A stretch of DNA of 49,005 bases from CALGFH01 sp036003705. Its GTDB lineage: Bacteria > Actinomycetota > CALGFH01. Position 1 is the stretch's first letter. Each line of letters begins with the position of its first letter. Below are positions 1-7,672 of the stretch, piece after piece. The DNA is taken from assembly GCA_036003705.1 (NCBI GenBank), contig DASYSE010000037.1, positions 1-49,005 on the forward strand, written 5' to 3'. The notes beneath the pieces were generated by a model. It was not told the DNA's origin. It was given only the letters and a program-made list of their open reading frames with translations, and searched no databases. The position numbers were made by a program, and so were the translations under genes.

Positions 1-1
1 G

Positions 2-619
2 GGCGACGCGGTCGCGCTCGCACTGCTGGCCGGCGCGCCGACCCGGGTCGCGGCGGCCGTCATGGACGCGGCCGGCTTCGACCCCAATGATCGCCAGCAG
101 CGCCGGCTCCGGGACGAGTTGGAGTTGGAGCGGCTACGCCAGCGAGTCGCCGAGCGCGCCGGCCCACCACCACCCTCACCGATCGCGCCGCCGCCGCCGC
201 TGGACCCGCAGGTGCGGCAGCGGATACAGGAGTGCCTGGAGCGCTTGCGCGCCGACCTTGGCGGCTGGCTGGCGCTGCTGACCCACGACAGCGGCACGCT
301 GGTCGCCTGGGCAGGCCCGGGCGACCCGGCGGCCATGGCGCGCTACTGCCAGGCCCGCGCCGCCCGCGACGCCGATTTGACCCACCTGCTGATGCGCGAG
401 GTGTTCCCAGCCGACGAGGTCGAGGCGGTCGTGTTCCGCTCGGTCGGCCGGCCGTGGCGGTTCGAGGTCGGGATCACCGGCGAGGAGTCCGAGCAGGAAC
501 GCGAGCGGTTCACCCAGCGCACGGACCTGGCCGTACAGGAGCTCGAGACGCTCCTCCAGGCAAGGACCGATGCCATCCGGCCATCGGCGGTAAATCCTCC
601 TTCAGCACGTGACCCCTGA
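2..619 (+). CDS. Hypothetical protein, 5'-truncated by window edge
   Basis: The frame is open from base 2 with no stop, so the gene probably begins outside the window. An ATG at 62 is the first internal start and gives 185 residues, but the codons before it also read as ordinary protein (ALALLAGAPTRVAAA). Visible parts are a charged, probably coiled-coil segment (about residues 10-35 from the ATG), a proline-rich linker (PPPPSPIAPPPP), and a compact alpha/beta domain of about 110 residues with a strand-turn pattern (WLALLTHDSGTLVAWAG) and a later VVFRSVGRPWRFEVGI strand. That layout loosely recalls small Roadblock/profilin-like sensor folds, but I do not recognise the family. There is no signal peptide in the visible part. 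Function unknown. Confidence 0.6.
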   Translation, partial: GDAVALALLAGAPTRVAAAVMDAAGFDPNDRQQRRLRDELELERLRQRVAERAGPPPPSPIAPPPPLDPQVRQRIQECLERLRADLGGWLALLTHDSGTLVAWAGPGDPAAMARYCQARAARDADLTHLLMREVFPADEVEAVVFRSVGRPWRFEVGITGEESEQERERFTQRTDLAVQELETLLQARTDAIRPSAVNPPSARDP

Positions 620-988
620 AGCTCGCCTGGCTGACCATCCGCCGACTCCACCAACGCGAGATATGAACTGGGCAATGTCACCCAAGAAGGTAGGACACGT
701 CCTGAGCGCATCCTATGCCCAGCATCGCACTGTGACGTGGCCTGTCAGCTCACCGCGAGCGCTGGCCCACGGGTCGATGGTGGTCCGATCTAGAGATGTG
801 GACGGGGACGTGTTCCACGCCGATCGTGACCTGTTGTGCACGCCTCTCTGATGGGAACGGTACGCGGAGGTCGGACGTGCGGACTCGACGCCTGCCGATC
901 TGAGTGGGCCACGTTGGGAATGTTGCGCGCGCAAGTATCCTTGGTATGGCCAACAAGTCCACTGCAGGACCAACACGAGGAGCAGGTC
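620..988. other. 369-base non-coding spacer upstream of the pirin gene
   Basis: I see no convincing protein on either strand. Open frames here lack typical codon bias and Shine-Dalgarno sites. The base composition is more mixed than in the flanking genes. The only clear structure is a perfect palindrome close to the pirin start, listed separately. Confidence 0.5.
923..934. promoter_or_regulatory. Perfect 12-base palindrome, candidate operator of the pirin gene
   Basis: TTGCGCGCGCAA reads identically on both strands and sits 54 bases before the pirin ATG, where a promoter would be expected. Perfect TTG-N6-CAA palindromes are typical of winged-helix (for example MarR-type) regulator sites. No regulator gene lies next to it, so the assignment is inference. 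Confidence 0.35.
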
Positions 989-1984
989 ATGCCAGCCATC
1001 AGCGCCGACACCGTGGCCCTGCCACGGGTCGCAGAGCCAGGCCTCGGTGCGGTCGACCGTAAGGTGGTCTCGCTGACCACGGCCCCGTCCGGCTTCGAGG
1101 GCGAGGGCTTCCCGGTGCGGCGCGCCTTCGCGGGCGTGGACCTGCGAACCCTTGACCCATTCGTGCACATGGATCAGATGGGTGAGGTGGATTACGGGCC
1201 AGGCGAGCCCAAGGGGACGCCGTGGCATCCCCACCGCGGGTTCGAGACCGTCACCTACATGCTCGACGGCATGCTCCGGCACCAGGACTCCAACGGCGGT
1301 GGCGGGCTGATCACCGACGGCGACACGCAATGGATGACAGCGGGTCGAGGTCTGATCCACATTGAGGCGCCGCCGGAGGAGGTCGTGGCCCGCGGCGGGC
1401 TGTTCCACGGCTTCCAGCTGTGGGTCAACCTGCCCGCCCGGCTGAAGTGGGCTCCGCCGCGCTACCAGGACATCCGCGGCCGCGCGGTGACCCTGCTGAG
1501 CTCGCCCGACGGCGGCGCCCTGCTGCGGGTGATCGCCGGCGAGGTCGCCGGCCACCAGGGCCCTGGCATCACCTACACCCCGATCACCCTGCTGCACGCC
1601 ACCCTCGCCCCCGGCGCCCAGCTGCGGCTGCCGTGGCGGGTCGACTTCAACGCGCTCGTCTACGTGCTCGCCGGGTCGGGCTCGGTCGGGTCCAGGCGCC
1701 ACCCGGTGAGCATGGGCCAGCTCGCCGTGTACGGCCCAGGTGACGTGGTGACGGTCGCCGCCGACACCGGCCAGGAGAGCCGCAACCCCCAGCTCGACGT
1801 CCTGGTCCTGGGCGGCCAGCCCATCCAGGAGCCGGTCGCCGCCTACGGCCCGTTCGTGATGAACACCCGGGCCGAGCTCATCCAGGCCTTCGAGGACTAC
1901 CAGGCCGGCCGCCTCGGCACCATCCCCGCCGAGCCCCACCCCGGCCACGAGGTCCTCCGCGACGCCACCACCGAGCCGCGCTAG
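989..1984 (+). CDS. Pirin family protein
   Basis: This is a bicupin protein of 331 residues, close to the usual 290-330 of the family. The N-terminal cupin shows the full pirin metal set: H80 and H82 in WHPHRGFETVTYML, then H124 and E126 in GRGLIHIEAP. A second cupin domain follows (about residues 180-290). Pirins bind Fe and act either as redox-type regulators or as quercetin 2,3-dioxygenases, and sequence alone does not decide which. The start at 989 is chosen because GAGGAG (977-982) lies six bases upstream. An upstream in-frame ATG at 836 would add low-complexity sequence with no ribosome site. The last 35 codons overlap, tail to tail, the 3' end of the serine hydrolase on the other strand. 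Confidence 0.9.
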   Translation: MPAISADTVALPRVAEPGLGAVDRKVVSLTTAPSGFEGEGFPVRRAFAGVDLRTLDPFVHMDQMGEVDYGPGEPKGTPWHPHRGFETVTYMLDGMLRHQDSNGGGGLITDGDTQWMTAGRGLIHIEAPPEEVVARGGLFHGFQLWVNLPARLKWAPPRYQDIRGRAVTLLSSPDGGALLRVIAGEVAGHQGPGITYTPITLLHATLAPGAQLRLPWRVDFNALVYVLAGSGSVGSRRHPVSMGQLAVYGPGDVVTVAADTGQESRNPQLDVLVLGGQPIQEPVAAYGPFVMNTRAELIQAFEDYQAGRLGTIPAEPHPGHEVLRDATTEPR

Positions 1985-3176
1985 CGAACGCCCAACCTTC
2001 CTGACGGCCTCGAGGCTTCCGGGGTGTTCGGCGTCTGACGGCCAGCCCGAGCGCGACGGCGGCCGCGACGGCCAGGATGGCGAGCACCGCGGTGCGAAGC
2101 CGTACGTGCTTCGGGCTCGGCGCGGCGAGTGCCAGCCACTGCTGGACCACGGCGTCGATCGAGCCACTGCCGCCGTCCCCGTTGGTCAGCACCGCGATGC
2201 CTGCCCCCCGGTCGGGCAGCAGGGCCAGGCCGGCCCGCCAGCCGCGGTTGGCGCCCTCGTGGTAGGCGAGCAGGTCACCGCCGGGCGTTAGCCCGAGGCC
2301 GTAGCCAAGCCCCCAGCGGCCGTCGGTGGCCGGGGCGGCGGTGAGCGCCAGCCGCACCCCGGTCGGGCTGAGCACCCCCCGTCCCGGTGGCTCGCCACCC
2401 GGGCCGGCCAGCGCGGCGGCGAGGAAGCGAGCCAGGTCTTGCGCGGTGGTGACCAGGCCGGCGGCGGCCTGTTCGGCGAAGGTGAAGTCAGGGATGGGTC
2501 CACCGTCGGCGTCGTGCGGGCGGGCGGTCTCCGCGGTGCGCGACCACTGGAAGCCGCTGGCGGTCATACCGAGCGGCTCGAGCACCTCGACCAGCATGTA
2601 CTCGGCGAACGGCCGGCCGGTGAGCTCCTCGACCAGCAGCTGCAGCAGGCTGTAGCCGCCACCCGAGTACAGCCACCGCCGTCCCGGCGCCTCCAGCAGC
2701 TCCACCGGGAAGCCGTCGCCCGTCTCCGCCGACAGCGAGACCGCGATGGATGGCAGCGGCCGGTCGGGGGTCTGGCCGACGTAGCCATGCACCGACACGC
2801 CGGCGGTGTGGCTGAGCAGCCGCCGGACGGTGAGCCCGTCGGCATCGAACGGTGAGGGTGGGGGCCGCCAGCGCCGCAGGTGGCCGACGACCGGCTCGTC
2901 CAAGCCGACCCGGCCCGACTCGACCAGCCGGAGCACGCCCCAGGCGGTCACTGGCTTGGACAGCGAGGCGGCCTGGAAGCGAGTGGCGGCCGTCACCGGC
3001 TGGCCGGTCGTGCGGTCGGCCACACCATGGCCGGCCGCCCAGACCACCTGTCCGTGCTGGACGAGCGCAACGGCCAGCCCTGGCGCCGTCGAGGTGGCCA
3101 GCGACCGCCGTGCCGCGCCCTCCACGGCCTGAACCAGGCCGGTCCGGAAGGGGTCGCGGCGCCGCCGTCGAGTCAC
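1878..3176 (-). CDS. Beta-lactamase-family serine hydrolase with C-terminal membrane segment
   Basis: Class C beta-lactamase/esterase fold. The SxxK nucleophile motif is S71-L-S-K74 (FQAASLSKPV), the second-site tyrosine lies in WLYSGGGYS, and the C-terminal half has YHEGANRGWRAGLALLPDRG, followed by one hydrophobic helix (AVLAILAVAAAVALGLAV) and an Arg/Gly-rich tail. Such proteins cleave D-Ala-containing peptides, amides or esters. The substrate here cannot be read. No signal peptide precedes the catalytic domain, which is odd for this family. The GTG at 3176 has an AGGTAGG upstream; an ATG at 3308 would run into the neighbouring divergent gene. The tail is antisense to the last codons of the pirin gene, so the original stop may have been lost. 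Confidence 0.8.
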   Translation of the reverse strand: MTRRRRRDPFRTGLVQAVEGAARRSLATSTAPGLAVALVQHGQVVWAAGHGVADRTTGQPVTAATRFQAASLSKPVTAWGVLRLVESGRVGLDEPVVGHLRRWRPPPSPFDADGLTVRRLLSHTAGVSVHGYVGQTPDRPLPSIAVSLSAETGDGFPVELLEAPGRRWLYSGGGYSLLQLLVEELTGRPFAEYMLVEVLEPLGMTASGFQWSRTAETARPHDADGGPIPDFTFAEQAAAGLVTTAQDLARFLAAALAGPGGEPPGRGVLSPTGVRLALTAAPATDGRWGLGYGLGLTPGGDLLAYHEGANRGWRAGLALLPDRGAGIAVLTNGDGGSGSIDAVVQQWLALAAPSPKHVRLRTAVLAILAVAAAVALGLAVRRRTPRKPRGRQEGWAFASAARWWRRGGPRGRGGARRGWCRGGRPGSPRRPG

Positions 3177-3283
3177 CGACCTACCTGCTTGGCGATCGGT
3201 GTAGGTTGGGGCGGGCCGGGTCCATGGGACATGTTGGCGGACAGCGTTGCTGGCCCGGCTTGGGCGAGGGACGGTGAGGAACC

Positions 3284-3646
3284 ATGGAGCCAAGGATCGA
3301 CCGGACACAGTTCGGCTCGGTCACGATCGACGGAGAGGTCTTCACCCATGATGTGATCATCCGGCTCGGCGGTCGGGTGGAGAAGCGCAGGAAGAAGCTG
3401 TCCAAGGCCGTCTACGGCACCTCGCATACCATCTCGCTGGCCGAGGCCGAGCACCTCTACCAGGACGGGGCGGAGCGGCTGCTGGTCGGTGCCGGGCAGG
3501 ACGGCCGGGTCGCGCTGTCGGAGGAGGCGGCCAGCTACCTTGCGCGCAAGCGCTGCCAGGTGGACCTGCTGCCGACGCCGCAGGTGATCCCGGTCTGGAA
3601 CCAGGCCGAGGGCGCCGTGATCGGCCTGGTGCACGTGACCTGTTGA
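3284..3646 (+). CDS. Mth938-like domain-containing protein (DUF498 family)
   Basis: The 120 residues cover a complete single-domain Mth938/NDUFAF3-type fold. Family hallmarks are FTHDVIIRLGGRV near the N-terminus, LSKAVYGTSHTISLAEAE in the middle, LLVGAGQDGRVALSEEA, and the C-terminal LPTPQVIPVWNQAEGAVIGLVHVTC. The eukaryotic relative helps assemble respiratory complex I; the bacterial role is not established. The ATG at 3284 follows GTGAGGA at a good distance. The next gene (YbhB-like) starts about 60 bases downstream on the same strand and the two are probably cotranscribed. Divergent from the serine hydrolase. Confidence 0.88.
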   Translation: MEPRIDRTQFGSVTIDGEVFTHDVIIRLGGRVEKRRKKLSKAVYGTSHTISLAEAEHLYQDGAERLLVGAGQDGRVALSEEAASYLARKRCQVDLLPTPQVIPVWNQAEGAVIGLVHVTC

Positions 3647-3705
3647 GGCGACCGCTGGAGGCGGTCGAGCTGCCGGAAGGCACGGTGGACACGAGGGAGG
3701 TGCCG

Positions 3706-4152
3706 GTGGCCGAGTTCTCGCTCACCAGCAGCGCGTTTGGGGCTGGAGAGACCATCCCGCGCCGCCACACCTGCGACGGCGAGGACCGCTCGCCGCCGCT
3801 GTCATGGACGGCGCCGCCGACAGGGAGCCGCTCGCTGGCGCTGATCCTTGACGATCCGGACGCGCCAGGGGGGCGGTTCATCCACTGGCTCGCCTGGGGC
3901 ATCCCCCCCGACACCGGCGGGCTGGCCGAGGGCAAGGCAGCACCGACGGAGGGACGCAACGACTTCGGTTCGGTCGGCTACCGCGGGCCATGCCCGCCTC
4001 GCGGGCGCGGACCTCACCGTTACCGCTTCCGGCTCCACGCCCTCGCCGAGGAACTCGGGCTCGCGCCCGGCGCTGGCGTGGCGGAGCTGGAGCGGGCGCT
4101 CACGGGCAGGTTCCTCGCAGTTGCGGAGCTCGTCGGCACCTACGAACGCTGA
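3706..4152 (+). CDS. YbhB/YbcL family (PEBP, Raf-kinase-inhibitor-like) protein
   Basis: A phosphatidylethanolamine-binding-protein fold of 148 residues, a normal size for the bacterial YbhB group. Signature segments are GETIPRRHTCDGEDRSPPLSW, the ligand-site strand LALILDDPDAPGGRFIHWLAW, and GYRGPCPPRGRGPHRYRF. The two conserved histidines (in FIHW and PHRY) and the Asp-Pro-Asp motif of the anion-binding pocket are present. No signal peptide, so cytoplasmic. The GTG start at 3706 is chosen because GGAGG (3696-3700) lies five bases before it. A TTG at 3643 overlapping the preceding stop would add 21 residues without family similarity. Physiological role in bacteria is not known. Confidence 0.88.
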   Translation: MAEFSLTSSAFGAGETIPRRHTCDGEDRSPPLSWTAPPTGSRSLALILDDPDAPGGRFIHWLAWGIPPDTGGLAEGKAAPTEGRNDFGSVGYRGPCPPRGRGPHRYRFRLHALAEELGLAPGAGVAELERALTGRFLAVAELVGTYER

Positions 4153-4245
4153 CCGGCCTTCCGGGTGCAGGCCGTGGGGACGCGGCGGCGGCACACCGGC
4201 TAGCCTTGCCGGGGGTGTTCCAGCCTGGCGTGGCGGAGGTGGGTC

Positions 4246-5025
4246 GTGGGACGGCTGAGCGGCATCCAGACCGTGCTGCTGGACCTGGACGGCACCCTGT
4301 ATGTGGGCAGCCAGGTCGTGCCCGGCGCCCCCGAAGCGGTGCGGTGGCTGCGTGATCGGGGCCTGACGGTGCGGTTCACCACCAACACCGACTCGATCAC
4401 CCCGGCCGCGCTGGCCGGGCACCTGGCCCGGCTCGGCTTCCCGGCCACCCAGGACGAGCTGGTCACCCCGGTCGCGGTGGCGGCCCGGCTGTTGGCGTCG
4501 GGACCGCAGGCGCGGGTGCTGGCCGTGGCCGCCGACGGGGTCCGGCAGCTGCTGGCCGGCTGCCTGGCCGGGCCGGACGAGCCGGTCACCCACGTGCTGG
4601 TCGCCGATCCCAGCTATGGGGCGACCTACCAGGACCTGGACGCCGCGTTCCGGGCCGTGCGGGCCGGGGCGGAGCTGGTGGCCACCCAGGTCAACCGGAT
4701 CGCCCGTCGCGACGATGGCGAGCACCTGGACACCGGCGGGTGGGTGCGGCTGCTGGAGTACGCCAGCGGCCAGAGCGCCCGGGTGCTGGGCAAGCCGTCG
4801 CCGGCGTTCTTCACCGCGCCCTTGGACGCGCTGGGCCGCGGACCGGATACGGCGCTGGTGGTGGGGGACGACCTTGCCGCCGACGTCGGTGGTGGGCAGG
4901 CGATCGGCGCGGCCACGGTGCTGGTGCGCAGCGGCAAGGGCGACCGCCCCCAGCCGGGCGCCGAGGCCGAGCCGGATGCGGTCCTCGACAGCGTCGCCGA
5001 CCTGCCCGGACTGCTCCGAGGCTGA
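4246..5025 (+). CDS. HAD-IIA family phosphatase (NagD/LHPP-like)
   Basis: A haloacid-dehalogenase phosphatase of 259 residues with all catalytic motifs: motif I D13-L-D15-G-T, motif II TTNT (residues 45-48), the motif III lysine in VLGKPSP (about residue 186) and motif IV VVGDDLAADVGGG. The cap between motifs II and III has the IIA-type layout of NagD, nucleotide and 4-nitrophenyl phosphatases and LHPP. It should hydrolyse a small phosphomonoester or a phosphoramidate in the cytoplasm; the substrate is unknown. The GTG at 4246 is preceded by a GGAGGTGG site. It faces the histidine kinase gene tail to tail. Confidence 0.9.
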   Translation: MGRLSGIQTVLLDLDGTLYVGSQVVPGAPEAVRWLRDRGLTVRFTTNTDSITPAALAGHLARLGFPATQDELVTPVAVAARLLASGPQARVLAVAADGVRQLLAGCLAGPDEPVTHVLVADPSYGATYQDLDAAFRAVRAGAELVATQVNRIARRDDGEHLDTGGWVRLLEYASGQSARVLGKPSPAFFTAPLDALGRGPDTALVVGDDLAADVGGGQAIGAATVLVRSGKGDRPQPGAEAEPDAVLDSVADLPGLLRG

Positions 5026-5082
5026 GCGCAGCCGACCGCAGCCTGAAGATGTCGGCGGGCCCAGCGGCTGGCTGGCCGGATG

Positions 5083-6882
5083 CTACCCGCCGTTGGGCTC
5101 GGGGAGCAGGACGCGGAAGGAGGCGCCGCCTCCGGGGCGGTCCTCGACCCAGGCGCTGCCCTGGTGGAGGCTGGCGAACTGGGCGACCAGGGCGAGCCCG
5201 ACGCCGGAGCCGGGGGCGTAGGTGGCACCGCCGGGCCCGCGCTGGAACGGACGAAAGATCGACTCGCGCTGCTCCTCGGGAATGCCGGGCCCGGCATCGT
5301 CGACGCAGAGCAGTGCTCCCCGGTCGCGATGCTCGACCCGCACCCAGATTGGCGTGCCCGGGTTGGTGTGGTGGGCGGCGTTGGCCAGCAGGTTCTCCAC
5401 GATCCGCTCGAGCTTGGCGGCGTCGGCGACCACCTGGACCGGGGTCAGCTCGAGGCTGACGGGATGGGCGTCGAGCAGCTCGTCGCGCGCCTCCTTGACG
5501 ACCCCGGCGACCAGCCGGGCGAGGTCGACCCGCTCGCGCCGCAGCTCGACGATACCCCGGTCCAGGCGGTCGAGGTCGAGCAGGCTGGACAGGATGCGGT
5601 CGAGCTTGCGGGCGTTGGCGGTCAGCCGGCCGAGCAGGTCGTCGGCGTCGGCCGGCTCCAGCTGGCCGCGGCCCCGCTGGAGCGTCAGGGCGATCCCGAG
5701 GACCGAGGCCAGCGGGGTGCGCAGGTCGTGGGAGACCGCCTGCAGGAAGCCGCTCTTGAGCTCGTCGAGGGTGCGCAGGTGCTCGGCCGCAGCCCGCTCG
5801 CGGTCGAGCGCGACGGCCAGGCGATCGGTGGCCACCCGCTCGTGGTTGAGGGCGGCGCACAGCCGCTCCTCGACCTGTCGGCGGTCGGTGACGTCCCTGG
5901 CCACGACCAGGTGCCCGCCCGGCTGCCGCTGCCGGTCGGGCAGGGCCGAGATGGCCAGGTCGTAGATCCGGCCGGCCAGGGTGACCTCCTCGCTGGTCTG
6001 GTCGACCCCGGACCGCAGCGCTGTCATCAAGGTCGCGTTCCAGGTCGGGAGCAGCTGCTCGACCGGCTGGCCAACGACGGCGGTCACCGGCTGGGCGACC
6101 AGCTGCCCGGCGGCCGGGTTGGCGTCGATCACCCGCCCGACGGGGTCGAGGACCAGGACCGGGTCGCTGATGGTCCGGAAGATCTGGCTGCGGGCAACCG
6201 GCCGCAGGTCGAGCAGGCTGAACTGGTACACCCCCCAGACCAGCACCGCCGTGGTCAGCACGAAGGCGAAGGGCGTCAGGTCGACCCGACCGAACGGCCC
6301 AACCCTGAAGTTGAACAAGAGGTTAAGGATTATTGGCAGGATGATGGCGGCGACCAGGGTAAAGCTCTGCCACCGGTACAGCCCTGACATCCGGCCGAGG
6401 GTCACCACCAGCATGATCGTGCCCGCCCAGATCATGGCGTTGGTGTAGACCAGATGGACCCAGAACAGCGGTCCGGCCTGGGCCATCAGCTGGCTGCCGG
6501 CCGGGTAGAAGCGGATCAGGTCGTGGGTGGCGTCGTTGGCCAGCAGGGCCAGCACCGCGAGGGGCTCGAGCGCCAGCAGGACCCCCAGCCACCGCGGCCA
6601 CCGGGTGCGGCCGGTGCACTGCAGCACGAAGGCGAGGTAGGCCGGCGCCAGCAGGCAGATGCCGACATACTTCAGGTCACCCCAGAACCCCCTGCCGGCC
6701 AGGTCGCCGGCGGTCAGCTCGAGCGCGTAGCAGACGCTCCAGAGCATCGCCCCCAGCAGCACGACGAGCAGGCCGGCGAGGGTCGCGGTGGTGCGGCGAC
6801 GCCAGACGAGGGCGGTCGCCAGCGTGACCAGGCCCGCCCCGGCCAGCAGCAGCCCTCCCGCGGGCGACCAGCGCCAGATCAC
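5083..6882 (-). CDS. 7TM-PAS sensor histidine kinase
   Basis: 599 residues. The N-terminal about 225 residues carry roughly seven membrane helices in the pattern of the HisKA_7TM sensor module. A PAS domain follows (about 230-335, RTISDPVLVLDPVGRVIDANPAA), then a short coiled coil, a HisKA domain with the phospho-acceptor H385 in AVSHDLRTPL, and a HATPase_c domain with N box ENLLANAAHHT, G1 DDAGPGIP, F box FRPF and G2 GSGVGLAL. It should sense a membrane or quinone-related signal and phosphorylate a response regulator. No partner is adjacent; the receiver-only gene at 11.8 kb is a possible but unproven one. The GTG start at 6882 has no clear ribosome site, so translation may be leaderless or the start uncertain. 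Confidence 0.9.
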   Translation of the reverse strand: MIWRWSPAGGLLLAGAGLVTLATALVWRRRTTATLAGLLVVLLGAMLWSVCYALELTAGDLAGRGFWGDLKYVGICLLAPAYLAFVLQCTGRTRWPRWLGVLLALEPLAVLALLANDATHDLIRFYPAGSQLMAQAGPLFWVHLVYTNAMIWAGTIMLVVTLGRMSGLYRWQSFTLVAAIILPIILNLLFNFRVGPFGRVDLTPFAFVLTTAVLVWGVYQFSLLDLRPVARSQIFRTISDPVLVLDPVGRVIDANPAAGQLVAQPVTAVVGQPVEQLLPTWNATLMTALRSGVDQTSEEVTLAGRIYDLAISALPDRQRQPGGHLVVARDVTDRRQVEERLCAALNHERVATDRLAVALDRERAAAEHLRTLDELKSGFLQAVSHDLRTPLASVLGIALTLQRGRGQLEPADADDLLGRLTANARKLDRILSSLLDLDRLDRGIVELRRERVDLARLVAGVVKEARDELLDAHPVSLELTPVQVVADAAKLERIVENLLANAAHHTNPGTPIWVRVEHRDRGALLCVDDAGPGIPEEQRESIFRPFQRGPGGATYAPGSGVGLALVAQFASLHQGSAWVEDRPGGGASFRVLLPEPNGG

Positions 6883-7086
6883 GAGGGGGCGTCCGAGCCG
6901 AACATCTGTGCGTCGCTGGCCAGCATCATCAGCACGTCCGTGGCGGGCCTGGACCGGGGGACCGGTTGTCGGCAGCGTCAGATTTCACCCCGTCCACGCC
7001 ATCCCCGTCAACGAGGCGGATTCCGATGCGGCGCCACCGTGAACCTCGCCGCGGTCAACGAGTGGCTGCGACCTCTGAAGCACGCC

Positions 7087-7380
7087 CTAGCGGGCGCGAA
7101 GCTGGTCGTTGAGGTCGGCCAGCTCTCCCAGCACCGCCTGGATGTCGCCGATCGCCCTGGCCAGCAGCAGGCGCCCGTCGGCGATGGCCTCGTGGGCATC
7201 CGGGTCGTCGGCGTCGGCCTGGTCGAGGGCGACCAGCAGCTGGCGCATGGCCGTACCCAGCTGCACCTGCGCTTCCAGCCCGAGTCCCCAGAGCCGCCGG
7301 GAGCGGCGGCGATCGGCGACCCCGGGTGGCGGAGGTTGGATCGGTGAGGGCACGTTGACTGACCGGAGATGGCGCTGCAT
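7087..7380 (-). CDS. Small hypothetical helical protein
   Basis: A 97-residue reading frame beginning at ATG 7380. After a disordered N-terminus (SPIQPPPPGVADRRRSRR) it forms what looks like two amphipathic helices, EAQVQLGTAMRQLLVALDQ and AIADGRLLLARAIGDIQAVL, which could make a helical hairpin. Codon use (G/C in third position) fits a real gene and the region is clean on the other strand. An AGGGCTAGG sits a little far upstream of the start. No family recognised. It lies between the kinase and the ATPase on the same strand but is separated from both by more than 200 bases. Confidence 0.5.
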   Translation of the reverse strand: MQRHLRSVNVPSPIQPPPPGVADRRRSRRLWGLGLEAQVQLGTAMRQLLVALDQADADDPDAHEAIADGRLLLARAIGDIQAVLGELADLNDQLRAR

Positions 7381-7562
7381 CGGCGAAACCTAGCCCTGCT
7401 CGCATCCCGAGAAAAGGCCACCACGCGGGAATTGCGCCGCTCGGCCTGCTTTCCCTTCAGAACTGCGGATCGCGTTGCCCGGCGGATGGGGGACGCGGAC
7501 GTCGCGGCCAAGCTGGCTGGGCCTGGCCACGACACGGTGGTCGGCACCGGGTCGACCCGGCC

Positions 7563-7667
7563 ATGATCCTGGTCTCGGGGCTGCTCATCCTGGCCTGGCG
7601 CAACGCCGGCTGGCACGGCCTGGACCGGTTCGCCCTGCCCGCCTCGGCACCCCATGGCACCGCGGCG
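7563..7667 (+). pseudogene. Frame-damaged 3' relic of a DoxX-family membrane protein gene
   Basis: The frame from 7563 reads LILVSGLLILAWRNAGWHG then LDRFALP, which looks like the last membrane helix and C-terminus of DoxX-type proteins. The expected terminal LGTPW occurs immediately after but in another frame (ARLGTPWHRG, about 7640-7669), so at least one frameshift separates the two. No upstream helices or start are present. It abuts the stop of the ATPase gene on the opposite strand. Family assignment rests on recalled family appearance, not on a search. Confidence 0.45.
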
Positions 7668-7672
7668 ATGGG

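Noticed and set aside
713..2167. Minus-strand frame of 484 codons opposite the pirin gene
   Set aside because: No family similarity and shadow-type composition; pirin metal ligands are on the plus strand.
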